Shown here piece after piece: positions 25,841 to 35,006 of a stretch of DNA of 64,000 nt (positions are counted from its first letter, which is position 1; each line of letters begins with the position of its first letter). This stretch comes from Bacteroidia bacterium. Lineage in GTDB: Bacteria; Bacteroidota; Bacteroidia; AKYH767-A; OLB10. The stretch lies in contig JBAOIA010000012.1 in the NCBI GenBank assembly GCA_037045145.1, positions 434,001-498,000 of the forward strand. The letters are read 5' to 3'. Below the pieces are notes generated by a model. That model did not search any database. It was not told where the DNA came from and saw only the letters and a program-made list of their open reading frames with translations. The position numbers were made by a program, and so were the translations under genes.

Positions 25841-27211
25841 ATGCAAATGATGTTAAAAAAAATCGCATTTACTTTTTTACCTCTGTTCATTAGTCTTCAG
25901 ATAAATGCAGATACTCCTTTATTAAAAAGGATTGTTTGCAGTTATGATGATACAACCCGGTTGAGTTTTGTTTCCAATGCAAATGTTTTTTCAGAGAGAT
26001 GGGACACGCTTCAACAGGTTAGATTCTGGCAGGAAGTAATAAAACAGTCAGCTGATACAGCGTTGGTTAATGTTGCCTCTACACGTTGCATATTACATAA
26101 AACACCCTTTGAAGATTGGAAATGTCAGTCGGAATCAGAAAAGGCAGCCTATAAGAAGTTTATCAACTTAGCAAATGGCCTTGATACCAATACTACACTT
26201 TACGTTACATTCGGAAAAAAAGAGTTTTATGAATACAAAAGGGTTATTCCGGTTATCGGAAAGTCTGTTGAGATTTTTAAAAACAATAATGTTGACCCTT
26301 GGTATGCACAAACAATTTTACTTATTGAAAATCCCGGAAAAAATCACAATAAATCTTATGTTGGTGCTAATGGCCCCTTTCAATTGATGAAAAGTGTTGC
26401 AATTAAGTTTGGTTTGAAAGTTAACAAGCATGTTGACGAAAGAACTGACCTTAATAAGTCTGCCTATGCAGCCTCACAACTCTTAAAAAGCTCTTGTATT
26501 CCAAAGGTGAAAACCCTGCTGAATGAAAAAAACATTCAGTTTAGTGAAGATGATTTATGGTTTCGACTACTTGTGATGCATGCCTATCATGCCGGACCGG
26601 GTAATGTAGCCTGTGTCATTAATGAGCTTGCTCCTAAAAAAGGCGGGATTGACTTGTTTACACAAATTTGGAAAACAGAGTGTGGTGGATTTAAAAATGA
26701 ATCACAAAACTACTCTCAGATTGCTCTTGCCAACATTGTGATTTTTGAACGTTTTCTTCAGTCCAACAAAGATTCGCTTTGGTTGGTACAAGGAGAAAAA
26801 TTGATGGTTGATTATAAAAAAAACAAAACTCATGGCATTGAAGGTATAAACAAACTTAAGCAAAGCCTTGAACTGTATAGCGAAGATTTGATGGACGGAA
26901 CAATACCTGCAGATTTCTTTATTTCCCGAATGAATAGTATTCAGAAAGAGCTTGCAGCATATAAAGTTAAAAAATCGGTTGAAGAGGAACCTAATCTGAG
27001 TATGACACAATATTTAGCCTTAGGAAAGCAACTCATTCGCAAGCGTCAGCTGGATGATGCAATTAAGATTCTGAAATTAAACATTCAACTCTACCCAAAT
27101 TGTGTCACTGCATATGACTCATTAAGCCGCATCTATAAAATTCAGGGCAATAAACAGATGGCTTTATTTTACAATCAGAAAGGTGCTTCAATAAAAAATC
27201 CGGCTTATTAA
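25841..27211 (+). CDS. Lytic transglycosylase (SLT domain) with C-terminal TPR
   Basis: Lytic transglycosylases cleave peptidoglycan glycan strands with 1,6-anhydro ring formation. Seen: signal peptide (residues 1-23), an SLT fold with the probable catalytic Glu163 in ILLIENPGK, then YVGANGPFQLMKSVAIKFG (matching the GxxGLxQ region), DLNKSAYAASQLLK and HAYHAGPGNVACVI (matching the AYNAG/YN region). The C-terminal 60 residues form at least one TPR-like helix pair (ALGKQLIRKRQLDDAIKIL). ATG codons at 25841, 25847 and 25850 are all possible starts. It is probably periplasmic or outer-membrane-facing. It ends 9 bp from the convergent thioredoxin-like gene. Confidence 0.82.
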   Translation: MQMMLKKIAFTFLPLFISLQINADTPLLKRIVCSYDDTTRLSFVSNANVFSERWDTLQQVRFWQEVIKQSADTALVNVASTRCILHKTPFEDWKCQSESEKAAYKKFINLANGLDTNTTLYVTFGKKEFYEYKRVIPVIGKSVEIFKNNNVDPWYAQTILLIENPGKNHNKSYVGANGPFQLMKSVAIKFGLKVNKHVDERTDLNKSAYAASQLLKSSCIPKVKTLLNEKNIQFSEDDLWFRLLVMHAYHAGPGNVACVINELAPKKGGIDLFTQIWKTECGGFKNESQNYSQIALANIVIFERFLQSNKDSLWLVQGEKLMVDYKKNKTHGIEGINKLKQSLELYSEDLMDGTIPADFFISRMNSIQKELAAYKVKKSVEEEPNLSMTQYLALGKQLIRKRQLDDAIKILKLNIQLYPNCVTAYDSLSRIYKIQGNKQMALFYNQKGASIKNPAY

Positions 27212-27220
27212 GAGCTAAAG

Positions 27221-27721
27221 TTATTTCTTATAGTTAGCCGGATTCATTGCTTCAGGAGTCCACTGGTTTAAGAATTCAATAACCTTTTCTTTATCGTATC
27301 CCTCCCCTTGCTCAAGATAGCCTGTAGATTGCGTATGCAGCCTTTTTCCATTGGTATCTATAATTACAAAAACAGGAAACCCAAATCGTTGCGGAAATTC
27401 CAGTAATTGCATCAATGAATCATTTTTATTTTCTTTACTGTAGTTTATATGTTCAACAACATAATTTACATTAAATGCAGAGTCAACTGATAATTCTGCC
27501 TTGCTGAATGTATCAAACATGCGACACCATCTGCACCAATTGCCCCCAATTATCAAAAAAACATGCTTTCCTTCTTTCTTTGCTGTTATTTCTGCCTGCT
27601 TTACTTGTTCAAATGCATTTCTTTCAGGATGGTAAATTGCAGCTTTTTCTTGCGCATTAACCTGAGTACTCATTCCTAAAATTATAAGTATCGTCAGCGA
27701 AGTGTAAACTTGTTTTCTCAT
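27221..27721 (-). CDS. Exported thioredoxin-fold protein (WCRWC motif)
   Basis: Seen: with the ATG at 27721, a signal peptide (MRKQVYTSLTILIILG to VNAQ), then a thioredoxin-7-like domain with VFLIIGGNWCRWCRMFDTF, so the CxxC is CRWC, and a cis-Pro region (QRFGFPVFVIIDTNGK). Known: such periplasmic thioredoxin-like proteins reduce or isomerise thiols, or fold c-type cytochromes; this subgroup has no fixed role. A longer frame to 27769 would bury the signal peptide and is rejected. It is divergent from the YHS-SCO operon, so a shared role in copper-centre assembly is possible. Confidence 0.75.
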   Translation of the reverse strand: MRKQVYTSLTILIILGMSTQVNAQEKAAIYHPERNAFEQVKQAEITAKKEGKHVFLIIGGNWCRWCRMFDTFSKAELSVDSAFNVNYVVEHINYSKENKNDSLMQLLEFPQRFGFPVFVIIDTNGKRLHTQSTGYLEQGEGYDKEKVIEFLNQWTPEAMNPANYKK

Positions 27722-27789
27722 AATATATTTTCGATTAATGCGTTTATAAATAATACTCGAAACCTTCATCTGATAAAGGTTGTTTTTAA

Positions 27790-27797
27790 TAACTTTG
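27790..27797 (+). promoter_or_regulatory. Bacteroidota -7 element for the YHS-SCO operon
   Basis: TAACTTTG, a full match to the consensus, about 24 bases before the YHS gene ATG. A TCTG lies 17 bp upstream as a degenerate -33 box. Confidence 0.5.
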
Positions 27798-27820
27798 TAA
27801 AGTTCAAATAAACAAAAAAA

Positions 27821-28099
27821 ATGAGGAAAGTAGTAGTAGCATTATTAATTCTTTTTACGGCCTGCCAGCCCAAAACTTCAGAACCTGAACAGAAGACAGC
27901 ACCGGCACTTGAAGAAAAAGATTTTCCTGCAAAACCGGCTATTGCATTGGCATCAGATATTGATCCGGTTTGTAAAATGTCAGTTAAAGAAGAATTCTCA
28001 GATACTGCCATGTATAACGGAAAAATTTATGGTTTTTGTGCCACGGCATGTAAAGAAGATTTTCTAAAAGAACCTCTCACCTATCTTGAAGAAAAATGA
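27821..28099 (+). CDS. YHS-domain lipoprotein
   Basis: Seen: lipoprotein signal with acceptor Cys15 (LILFTACQ), a short acidic and Pro/Lys-rich linker, and a YHS domain (residues about 47-90) with DPVCKMSVKEEFSDTAMYNG and GKIYGFCATACKEDFL, the Cys-rich metal-binding pattern. Known: YHS domains occur in metal, often copper, resistance and transport proteins. The start codon follows an A-rich leader without a Shine-Dalgarno sequence. It overlaps the SCO gene by ATGA, so translation is coupled. I infer periplasmic metal delivery to the SCO protein, which remains untested. Confidence 0.8.
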   Translation: MRKVVVALLILFTACQPKTSEPEQKTAPALEEKDFPAKPAIALASDIDPVCKMSVKEEFSDTAMYNGKIYGFCATACKEDFLKEPLTYLEEK

Positions 28100-28767
28100 G
28101 TTGCATTAGTTGTAAAAAACTTTGGTCAATTCCAGCTTTGGAATGGCTTCTCATTTTAATGACTATTACATTAGGTTTATTGTGGACATCATGCAACGAA
28201 GATCGCCCATTGCGAACATTACCAGTTTATGGTATGCAGGATGAACAAAACAAATCCAATCATACTATTGCTCCTTTTTCTTTTATTGATCAGAACGGAG
28301 ATACAGTAACCGATAAAGACTATTCCAATAAAATTTATGTAACTGATTTTTTTTTCACCACGTGCCGAAGCATTTGCCCTGTTATGACTACTCAGATGCA
28401 GCGTGTTTTTGAGCATTATAAATCAAATCCAGATGTAATGTTTTTATCCTATTCTGTAAATCCGGAATATGATACACCTGCTGTTTTAAAGGAGTATGCC
28501 GATAAGCATCATGCAGATGCTAAAAAATGGCATTTTGTTACTGGTGACAAACAAAAGATTTATGACCTTGCCCGCATTTCTTATTTAGTAACTGCAACAA
28601 AAGGTGATGGCGGACCGGATGATTTTGTGCACACTCAAAACTTTGCACTGATTGACAAAGAAAAGCGAATCAGAGGTTATTATGACGGAACTGACTCTAC
28701 TGACGTCAACAAATTGATAACTGAAATTGATTTGTTACTCCGCGAATACAAGTATGCCGATAAATAA
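28096..28767 (+). CDS. SCO1/SenC family copper protein
   Basis: Seen: an N-terminal membrane anchor (about residues 14-32, possibly a lipoprotein at Cys33), a thioredoxin fold with the metal-binding CxxxC motif TTCRSICPVM (Cys90, Cys94) and the third ligand His179 in DDFVHTQNF. Known: SCO proteins load copper into the CuA site of cytochrome c oxidase or act as thiol oxidoreductases. The length of 223 residues is normal. It is the second gene of the operon, overlapping the YHS gene by 4 bp, and its stop TAA shares its last base with the ATG of the M1 aminopeptidase. An odd CISC pair sits at residues 3-6, before the anchor. Confidence 0.9.
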   Translation: MSCISCKKLWSIPALEWLLILMTITLGLLWTSCNEDRPLRTLPVYGMQDEQNKSNHTIAPFSFIDQNGDTVTDKDYSNKIYVTDFFFTTCRSICPVMTTQMQRVFEHYKSNPDVMFLSYSVNPEYDTPAVLKEYADKHHADAKKWHFVTGDKQKIYDLARISYLVTATKGDGGPDDFVHTQNFALIDKEKRIRGYYDGTDSTDVNKLITEIDLLLREYKYADK

Positions 28768-30662
28768 TGAGGACACTTCTTTTTCTTTTTATTGTATCTC
28801 CGTTTTTATGTTTCAGCCAGGATGATGGTCATGTACATTGTAAACATATCCTTGCAGACAATTCAAAGCTTAATAGCTTAAACAATATAAGTACAACAGG
28901 AAGTGATTTTGATGTTAAATACAATCGTTTTAACTGGACAATAAATCCGGACTCAGTATATATTTCCGGAAATGTTTTTACATTGTTTGAGGTAAAAGCA
29001 CCTTTAAGCAAATTGGAGTTTGATTTTTCTTCAGCACTAACCATTGACAGTATTCAATATCAATCAACTTTATTGCCCTACACAAGTAATAATGACATTA
29101 TAACTATTCTGCTTCCCGGAATAATCTCAACCGGGCAATTAGATAGTGTTGAAATTTTTTATCATGGTGTGCCACCCACCTCAGGTTTTGGTTCATTTAA
29201 TCAAAGTACTCACAATGGTGTACCTGTTTTGTGGACATTGTCAGAGCCTTTTGGCGCAAGTGATTGGTGGCCATGTAAAAACTCGCTTACAGATAAAGTA
29301 GATAGCATAGATGTTTTTGTAACTGCTGATACAGCATACAAAGTTGCATCTAATGGAAAGTTAATTTCTGAAATTACTACAGGTAATCAAAAGACAACGC
29401 ATTGGAAAAGCAACTACCCTACTGCATCTTATCTTATTGCCATTGCAGTAACAAACTATACTATTTATTCCGACTATGTGCCAATGGCCGGTGGAGACTC
29501 TTTGCAGGTACTCAACTATGTTTATCCTGAAAATTTATCGTCAGCGCAATTGCAGACGCCCGATATAATTCCAATCATCCATCTATATGACAGCTTAACC
29601 ATTCCTTATCCTTTCAGTAATGAAAAGTATGGTCATGCGCAATTTAACTGGGGCGGTGGCATGGAACATCAAACCATGAGTTTTATGGTAAACTTTAGTC
29701 AGGATCTGATGGCCCATGAATGTGCACATCAGTGGTTTGGTGATTTAGTTACATGTGCTAGCTGGGAGGATATTTGGCTAAACGAAGGTTTTGCAACTTA
29801 TTTTGAAGGATTAACAAAAGAGCGTTATTATCCATCGTTGTGGTATAATTGGAAAAGACAAAAAATAAATAATATCACCTCGCAACCTGATGGCTCTGTG
29901 TTTTGTACAGACACCAATGATGTTAGCAGGATATTTAATGGACGCCTAACATATAATAAAGGTTCGTATTTGTTGCACATGCTGCGTTGGCAACTTGGCG
30001 ATTCTATATTTTTTAATGCATTAACCGATTATCTTAACGACCCATTATTAAAATATGGTTTTGCAAAAACTCCTGACTTAATAGGCCACTTACAAAATAC
30101 AAGCGGACAAAATCTGAGTACTTTTTTTAACCAATGGTATTACAATCAAGGTTACCCTTCCTATCATATTACATGGAATCAGAACAACCCTGCAGTGTGG
30201 CTAAAAATTGATCAGACTACATCACACCCTTCTGTCTCATTTTTTGAAATGCCTGTACCTGTTCGGTTTTATGGTAATGGCATTGACACTTTGTTGGTAT
30301 TTAATCATACTTTTTCAGGACAACAATTTACTGCGGCAATCCCATGGCAGGTAGATTCGGTTGTGTTTGATCCTGATTTGTGGATTTTATCAGCCAACAA
30401 TCTTGTTACAACAGGCATTGAAGCAAAAGATGAAGGTAACGAAAAGCTACAAATTTTCCCTAATCCGGCACGTGATTTTGTAAATGTATTATGTAAAGTA
30501 AATTGTAAATACACCATTACAGATGCAAGGGGTAAAATAATTTCAAAAGGAGAACTTTATCAAAGAAGCAACAGGATAAAGTTAAATTCAAAACCGGGCA
30601 TTTACTTTTTAAATACATCAAACGAAAATAAATGGCTGAGTCAGTCATTCATTATACAATAG
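28767..30662 (+). CDS. Secreted M1-family aminopeptidase with T9SS sorting domain
   Basis: Seen: signal peptide (ending CFSQ), the M1 N-terminal domain, a substrate-binding GGGMEHQTMSF in place of GAMEN, the zinc motif HECAH (His317, Glu318, His321) with the third ligand Glu340 in WLNEGFATYFEG (HExxH-x18-E), and a C-terminal T9SS type A domain (about residues 560-631: LQIFPNPARDFVNVLC, ending LSQSFIIQ). The 631-residue length fits single-domain secreted M1 enzymes. It should be exported and tethered at, or released from, the cell surface to trim peptides. It is coupled to the SCO gene by a 1-bp overlap. Confidence 0.92.
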   Translation: MRTLLFLFIVSPFLCFSQDDGHVHCKHILADNSKLNSLNNISTTGSDFDVKYNRFNWTINPDSVYISGNVFTLFEVKAPLSKLEFDFSSALTIDSIQYQSTLLPYTSNNDIITILLPGIISTGQLDSVEIFYHGVPPTSGFGSFNQSTHNGVPVLWTLSEPFGASDWWPCKNSLTDKVDSIDVFVTADTAYKVASNGKLISEITTGNQKTTHWKSNYPTASYLIAIAVTNYTIYSDYVPMAGGDSLQVLNYVYPENLSSAQLQTPDIIPIIHLYDSLTIPYPFSNEKYGHAQFNWGGGMEHQTMSFMVNFSQDLMAHECAHQWFGDLVTCASWEDIWLNEGFATYFEGLTKERYYPSLWYNWKRQKINNITSQPDGSVFCTDTNDVSRIFNGRLTYNKGSYLLHMLRWQLGDSIFFNALTDYLNDPLLKYGFAKTPDLIGHLQNTSGQNLSTFFNQWYYNQGYPSYHITWNQNNPAVWLKIDQTTSHPSVSFFEMPVPVRFYGNGIDTLLVFNHTFSGQQFTAAIPWQVDSVVFDPDLWILSANNLVTTGIEAKDEGNEKLQIFPNPARDFVNVLCKVNCKYTITDARGKIISKGELYQRSNRIKLNSKPGIYFLNTSNENKWLSQSFIIQ

Positions 30663-30677
30663 CAAACATTAAAGGTC

Positions 30678-31937
30678 ATGCGGATTAAAACAACATTAAT
30701 CACACTTTTTGCATTAATAAATCTGCAAGCCCATGCTGCACAGATTCTAATTCCAATGGATGATACGCAAGCAAATCATTTAAAAGCTTACGGCATTGCC
30801 TACTGGGTTCTTCAAAGTGGTGTAGAAATTAACTGGATGTTGAATTACAAAGGCGGTAGTTTTATGTTTATTCAGAATCCGAAATTTGAAAGTGAATTGA
30901 AATTGCGTGGTGTCAGTTACAATGTTATTTCAGAAGGTCAGGCCAATCAGATAGTTTCTGAGATATTAGATCCACAAGTCAATGAAGATGTAGTTAAATT
31001 AGAAAAAGTACCTAAAATTTGTGTTTATTCTCCTAAAGATAAGCGCCCTTGGGATGATGCAGTTACTCTTGCATTGACTTATGCAGAAATTCCTTATGAC
31101 ATTATTTACGATGAAGAAATTGTTCAAGGTAAATTAGCACTGTATGATTGGATGCACTTGCATCATGAGGATTTTACAGGACAGTATGGCAAATTCTATA
31201 ATATGTATAGAAATGCAACCTGGTATCAGGAGCAGCAAAGAAGCATGGAAAGTATGGCTAAGCAACTTGGATTCGCAAAAGTGTCGCAAATGAAACTTGC
31301 CGTAGCAAAAAGAATAAAAGAGTTTGTTGCAGGTGGCGGCTTCTTATTTACTATGTGTTCCGGTACTGACACGTATGACATTGCACTCTCTGCTGAAGGC
31401 TTGGATATTTGTGAAAGTATGTATGATGGTGATGGCACTACACCTAGTTATAATGATCATTTGGACTTTTCAAAAACATTTGCATTTAGAAATTATACTT
31501 TAAGTGTTAATCCACTTGAATATCGTTTTTCAAATATTGATGTCACAACAACAAGAAGAGTACCTCGTGATGAAGATGTGTTTACATTATTTGATTTTTC
31601 AGCTAAGTGGGATCCTGTGCCTACCATGCTTTGTCAGAATCATATGCAGGTAATTAAAGGTTTTATGGGTCAGACCACAGCATTCAACAAAAATTATATC
31701 AAGCCTGATGTTATCATCATGGGTGAAAATAAAGCAGCTAATGAAGCTAAATACATACATGGTGATTTTGGCAAGGGAACATGGACATTTTACGGAGGTC
31801 ACGACCCGGAAGACTATCAGCACATGGTTGGCGACCCACCAACAGACCTTAATTTACATCCTAATAGTCCGGGCTACCGACTGATTTTAAACAATGTTCT
31901 GTTTCCTGCTGCCAAGAAGAAAAAACAAAAAACCTAA
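30678..31937 (+). CDS. Secreted GATase-1-like protein, commonly mislabelled asparagine synthetase B
   Basis: Seen: signal peptide (ending HAAQ), strong local conservation typical of a Bacteroidota core family (MDDTQANHLKAYGIAYWVLQ, HLHHEDFTGQYGKFYN), and two blocks that read as a class I glutamine-amidotransferase-like fold: IKEFVAGGGFLFTMCSGTD with candidate nucleophile Cys227, and GKGTWTFYGGHDPED with candidate His375/Glu378. I recognise this family from databases that call it asparagine synthetase B, but I see none of the N-terminal Ntn hydrolase Cys2 or ATP-binding signatures of AsnB. Function is unknown. It is the last gene of the YHS-SCO-M1 operon (15-bp gap) and overlaps the convergent hydrolase by 4 bp. 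Confidence 0.75.
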   Translation: MRIKTTLITLFALINLQAHAAQILIPMDDTQANHLKAYGIAYWVLQSGVEINWMLNYKGGSFMFIQNPKFESELKLRGVSYNVISEGQANQIVSEILDPQVNEDVVKLEKVPKICVYSPKDKRPWDDAVTLALTYAEIPYDIIYDEEIVQGKLALYDWMHLHHEDFTGQYGKFYNMYRNATWYQEQQRSMESMAKQLGFAKVSQMKLAVAKRIKEFVAGGGFLFTMCSGTDTYDIALSAEGLDICESMYDGDGTTPSYNDHLDFSKTFAFRNYTLSVNPLEYRFSNIDVTTTRRVPRDEDVFTLFDFSAKWDPVPTMLCQNHMQVIKGFMGQTTAFNKNYIKPDVIIMGENKAANEAKYIHGDFGKGTWTFYGGHDPEDYQHMVGDPPTDLNLHPNSPGYRLILNNVLFPAAKKKKQKT

Positions 31938-32767
31938 AACGATTTAAGGAAGTTATTTAAGTGTTGATTAAATGCGTCCTTATTTTCAAGATGAGCCAGG
32001 TGACCGGAATTTGCAATTACATGTAAAACACTTCCCGGAATTTGTTGTTGCATATATTCAGATTTTTCCGGAGGAGTAAGTATATCATGTTCGCCACATA
32101 GTACCATTGCCGGAATTTTAATTGCAGAAAGTATGCTGCACGTTTCTTCTCTTTCTGCCATTGCTTCCAATGTTTGTATCAATACTTCATCGGTGGCCTT
32201 CAACATAAGGTCTAATGTTATTTTTATTATTTCGCCATTCTGCTGAAATGTTACTGGCGAAAACAAAATCTTACACATATCTTCGAGATACTTTTGTTTT
32301 CCGCCATTTCGAATTAAGGCAATATTTTCATAGCGTTTTGCCCTTGCCTGGGCGTTGTCTGCATAGCATTGCGTATCATACAAAATAAGCCCTTTGATTC
32401 TTTCTGAATATCGCTTTACTAAATTCAGTGCAATATATCCACCCATGGACAAACCACAGACAATAACTTTATTTACTTGTATAGAATTCAACAAAAAAAT
32501 TAAATCGTCAGCAAATAAATCAATAGAAAACTTTTCTGTTCCTTTTGAACTGCTTCCATAACCCCGAACATCATAGGTAATGATGCGCGCCTGTTCAGAC
32601 AAAGCTATTACCTGCTCTTTCCAGATGGACTGGTCAAATGGATATCCATGAATAAACACCAATACTTCATTACCTGATGATGTATCAGAATAATTCAAAA
32701 CCTCACCATCAGGTTTTATCAATGCCTTTGAATACACCATGCTAACTGGTTGCTTTCTTGTAATCAT
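31934..32767 (-). CDS. Alpha/beta-fold hydrolase
   Basis: Seen: oxyanion-hole HGYPFDQSIW (residues 40-49), the nucleophile elbow VCGLSMGGY (Ser107), the acid Asp228 in LCGEHDILTPP and the catalytic His256 in NSGHLAHLE. The 277-residue length is usual. Known: this family covers esterases, 3-oxoadipate enol-lactonases and related enzymes; the substrate cannot be read here. The start could be at 32767 or the ATG at 32740. It lies 14 bp downstream of a long-chain acyl-CoA ligase gene on the same strand, which makes fatty-acyl ester or thioester chemistry a reasonable guess. Confidence 0.85.
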   Translation of the reverse strand: MITRKQPVSMVYSKALIKPDGEVLNYSDTSSGNEVLVFIHGYPFDQSIWKEQVIALSEQARIITYDVRGYGSSSKGTEKFSIDLFADDLIFLLNSIQVNKVIVCGLSMGGYIALNLVKRYSERIKGLILYDTQCYADNAQARAKRYENIALIRNGGKQKYLEDMCKILFSPVTFQQNGEIIKITLDLMLKATDEVLIQTLEAMAEREETCSILSAIKIPAMVLCGEHDILTPPEKSEYMQQQIPGSVLHVIANSGHLAHLENKDAFNQHLNNFLKSF

Positions 32768-32781
32768 CCGGAAAAATTAAT

Positions 32782-34554
32782 TCACTCAGTATCCTTATAA
32801 ATTTTTGCTAACTTATCTTTATAGTTTTCCAGAATAATTTTTCTACGTAAGCTAAGCTTTGGTGTCATCTCATTGCGTTCTATACTGAATTCGTGGTCCA
32901 GCAACTCAAAACGTTTAATCGTTTCATAATGTCCCAGTGTTCTATTCACTACTTCCACTTCTTCGGCAATACGTTTTTTTATTACACTGCTGGCGGCTAT
33001 CTCTACATTGGAGTTTACAGCAATATTTTTCTTTGTAGCCCAGTCTCTAATAAATGCAAAATTCGGAACAATAAAAGCTGAAGCGAACTTTTGATTTTCA
33101 CCTATCACCATTGCCTGCTCAATAAACCGTGATTCCTTCAGTTTATTTTCTATCATCTGAGGCACAATATATTTTCCTCCTGATGTTTTAAAGATTTCTT
33201 TCTTACGGTCAGTTATTTTTAAAAACTTTCCATTTTCAAAAACACCAATGTCACCAGTATGGAACCAACCTTCAGCGTCTATAACCTCTGCTGTTAAATC
33301 AGCACTGTTATAATAACCAAGCATCACATTAGGGCCTTTACATAAAATTTCACCGTCAGAATCAATTTTCACTTCAACATTTTCGAGTACCGTTCCAACA
33401 GTGCCGAATTTAATACTATCGGGTTGAAAATTATTCACTGCTATTACGGGGCTGGTTTCTGTAAGCCCATATCCCTCAAGAACAGGTATTTTTGCTGCGT
33501 GAAACACCCGTGCCAGGCGTGGTTGCAATGCAGCACCACCCGATGCAATTGCCTGTATATTGCCACCTAATGCCTCACGCCATTTACTGAAAATTAGTTT
33601 GTTGGCTAAACGCAGCTGAAACTCATACCACCAACCATTAACACCTTTCAATTCATATCGTAAGCCCAGATTCAAAGCCCAGAAAAATAAAGCTTTTTTT
33701 ATTCCTTTCAGCTCAGCACCTTTTGAGACTATTTTATCATAAACTTTCTCAAGCAAGCGCGGTACTGTTACAAAAATCTGAGGTTTAATTTCTTTTAAAT
33801 TATCTGCTATAGTGTCTAAACTTTCAGCATAGTAAATTGAAACACCAAAATAAACATAGAGATAGGAAAGCATTCTTTCATATACATGGTTCAGTGGCAA
33901 AAAACTTAACGCTCTCCACGACTCATGAAACGGGCACAATACATCACAAAATTTAAAATTACTTACAAGATTATTATGCGACAACATTACACCCTTTGGA
34001 TTCCCTGTGGTTCCAGATGTGTAAATAATGGTTGCCAAATCATCAGGTTTTATGCTATCTCTAATCTGATTAACCTCTTCTATTTTTGGATGTTGACGAC
34101 CAAGATCAAGTAATTCACTCCAATGTGGCAGATCCTGATAACGATCAAATAAAAATATCTTTTCAAGAGCAGGAAGATCACTCTTTATTTGCTGAACTTT
34201 ATTATATAATCCGGCATTGGAAACAAACAAATAACGCACGGATGACTGGTTGAGTGTAAACTTTAAATCATTCTCGCTTATGGTAGGATAAAGTGGAACA
34301 TCAGTTACAGCAATTTGTAAGCAAGCATGATCAACAAAATTCCATTCCGGTCTGTTGTTGGCTATAATACCTATTTTATCACCCGGTTTAATTCCTGAAT
34401 GCAGCAATCCATAACTGAGATTATTAACTATTTCAATTATTTCGGCTGTTGCATATTTTTTCCATACACCATCCTGCTTTCCTGCCAAAGCATCTGCCTT
34501 AGGAAAGCGTGAAAGCTGATATGGGAACAAATCTATAAGTCGTGTTACTTCCAT
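32782..34554 (-). CDS. Long-chain fatty acid--CoA ligase (AMP-forming)
   Basis: Seen: the ANL-superfamily ATP loop TIIYTSGTTGNPKG, the LSHNNLVSNFK helix, adenine motif GYGLTETSPVIAVN, GWFHTGDIG and the C-terminal ITDRKKEIFKTSGGKYIVPQ. At 590 residues with an N-terminal DLFPYQLSRFPKADALAGKQ it fits the Bacteroidota FAA1-like acyl-CoA ligase. It activates free fatty acids for beta-oxidation or lipid synthesis; it is cytoplasmic or peripherally bound to the inner membrane. It is followed by a hydrolase gene with a 14-bp gap and is divergent from the DCC gene. Specificity for chain length is not resolvable by reading. Confidence 0.9.
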   Translation of the reverse strand: MEVTRLIDLFPYQLSRFPKADALAGKQDGVWKKYATAEIIEIVNNLSYGLLHSGIKPGDKIGIIANNRPEWNFVDHACLQIAVTDVPLYPTISENDLKFTLNQSSVRYLFVSNAGLYNKVQQIKSDLPALEKIFLFDRYQDLPHWSELLDLGRQHPKIEEVNQIRDSIKPDDLATIIYTSGTTGNPKGVMLSHNNLVSNFKFCDVLCPFHESWRALSFLPLNHVYERMLSYLYVYFGVSIYYAESLDTIADNLKEIKPQIFVTVPRLLEKVYDKIVSKGAELKGIKKALFFWALNLGLRYELKGVNGWWYEFQLRLANKLIFSKWREALGGNIQAIASGGAALQPRLARVFHAAKIPVLEGYGLTETSPVIAVNNFQPDSIKFGTVGTVLENVEVKIDSDGEILCKGPNVMLGYYNSADLTAEVIDAEGWFHTGDIGVFENGKFLKITDRKKEIFKTSGGKYIVPQMIENKLKESRFIEQAMVIGENQKFASAFIVPNFAFIRDWATKKNIAVNSNVEIAASSVIKKRIAEEVEVVNRTLGHYETIKRFELLDHEFSIERNEMTPKLSLRRKIILENYKDKLAKIYKDTE

Positions 34555-34622
34555 ACTTCAATTAGCTTTATTGTACTGCATAAAAATATAAAAAGTATTT
34601 AAATGTTTTTTATTATTGCAAT

Positions 34623-35006
34623 ATGAACAATATTGATTTATTAAACAACTCAAAGCCCTTGTTGATTTTTGATGGCAGTTGTGCTTTTTGCAGATCATGC
34701 ATACGGTTCATTAAAAAACATGATGCTAAGCTTCAATTTAACTTTGCTGACAATAAACAGATTGACACGAAAGTTATTTTAACTCAACATTTTATAAATC
34801 CTGAAAATTTAAACTCAATAGTTTTGATAGAAAATAGTAGGGTTCATACTCAGAGTGATGCAGTCATAAAAATTTTGCTTCATCTAAATGGGCGCTGGAG
34901 ACTTTTAGCCGGAATATTGACAATTATTCCCATTACATTCAGAAATAAAGTTTACAAAAAAATTGCAGCAAACCGAATCAGATTAAGTAGTCACTGCACT
35001 GTATGA
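34623..35006 (+). CDS. DCC-family (DUF393) thiol-disulfide oxidoreductase-like protein
   Basis: Seen: N-terminal PLLIFDGSCAFCRSCIRF, where the family's name-giving DxxCxxC block appears as DGSCAFC with Cys20 and Cys23, and a following helical, basic C-terminus (IPITFRNKVYKKIAANRIRL). The 127-residue length is normal. Known: DUF393 proteins have a thioredoxin-like fold; activity is mostly inferred. It overlaps the nitronate monooxygenase gene by 4 bp (ATGA), so they are translated together. Confidence 0.85.
   Translation: MNNIDLLNNSKPLLIFDGSCAFCRSCIRFIKKHDAKLQFNFADNKQIDTKVILTQHFINPENLNSIVLIENSRVHTQSDAVIKILLHLNGRWRLLAGILTIIPITFRNKVYKKIAANRIRLSSHCTV

Noticed and set aside
25632..25850. 72-codon plus-strand frame after degP
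   Set aside because: It spans the degP terminator arm and the promoter of the transglycosylase gene, overlaps that gene's start, and has no recognisable domain.
27722..27769. Longer N-terminus for the WCRWC thioredoxin-like protein
   Set aside because: It adds 16 residues ahead of a good signal peptide; the ATG at 27721 is preferred.
30678..31937. Asparagine synthetase B as a literal function
   Set aside because: The protein has a signal peptide and lacks the Cys2 glutaminase and ATP-pyrophosphatase motifs of AsnB.
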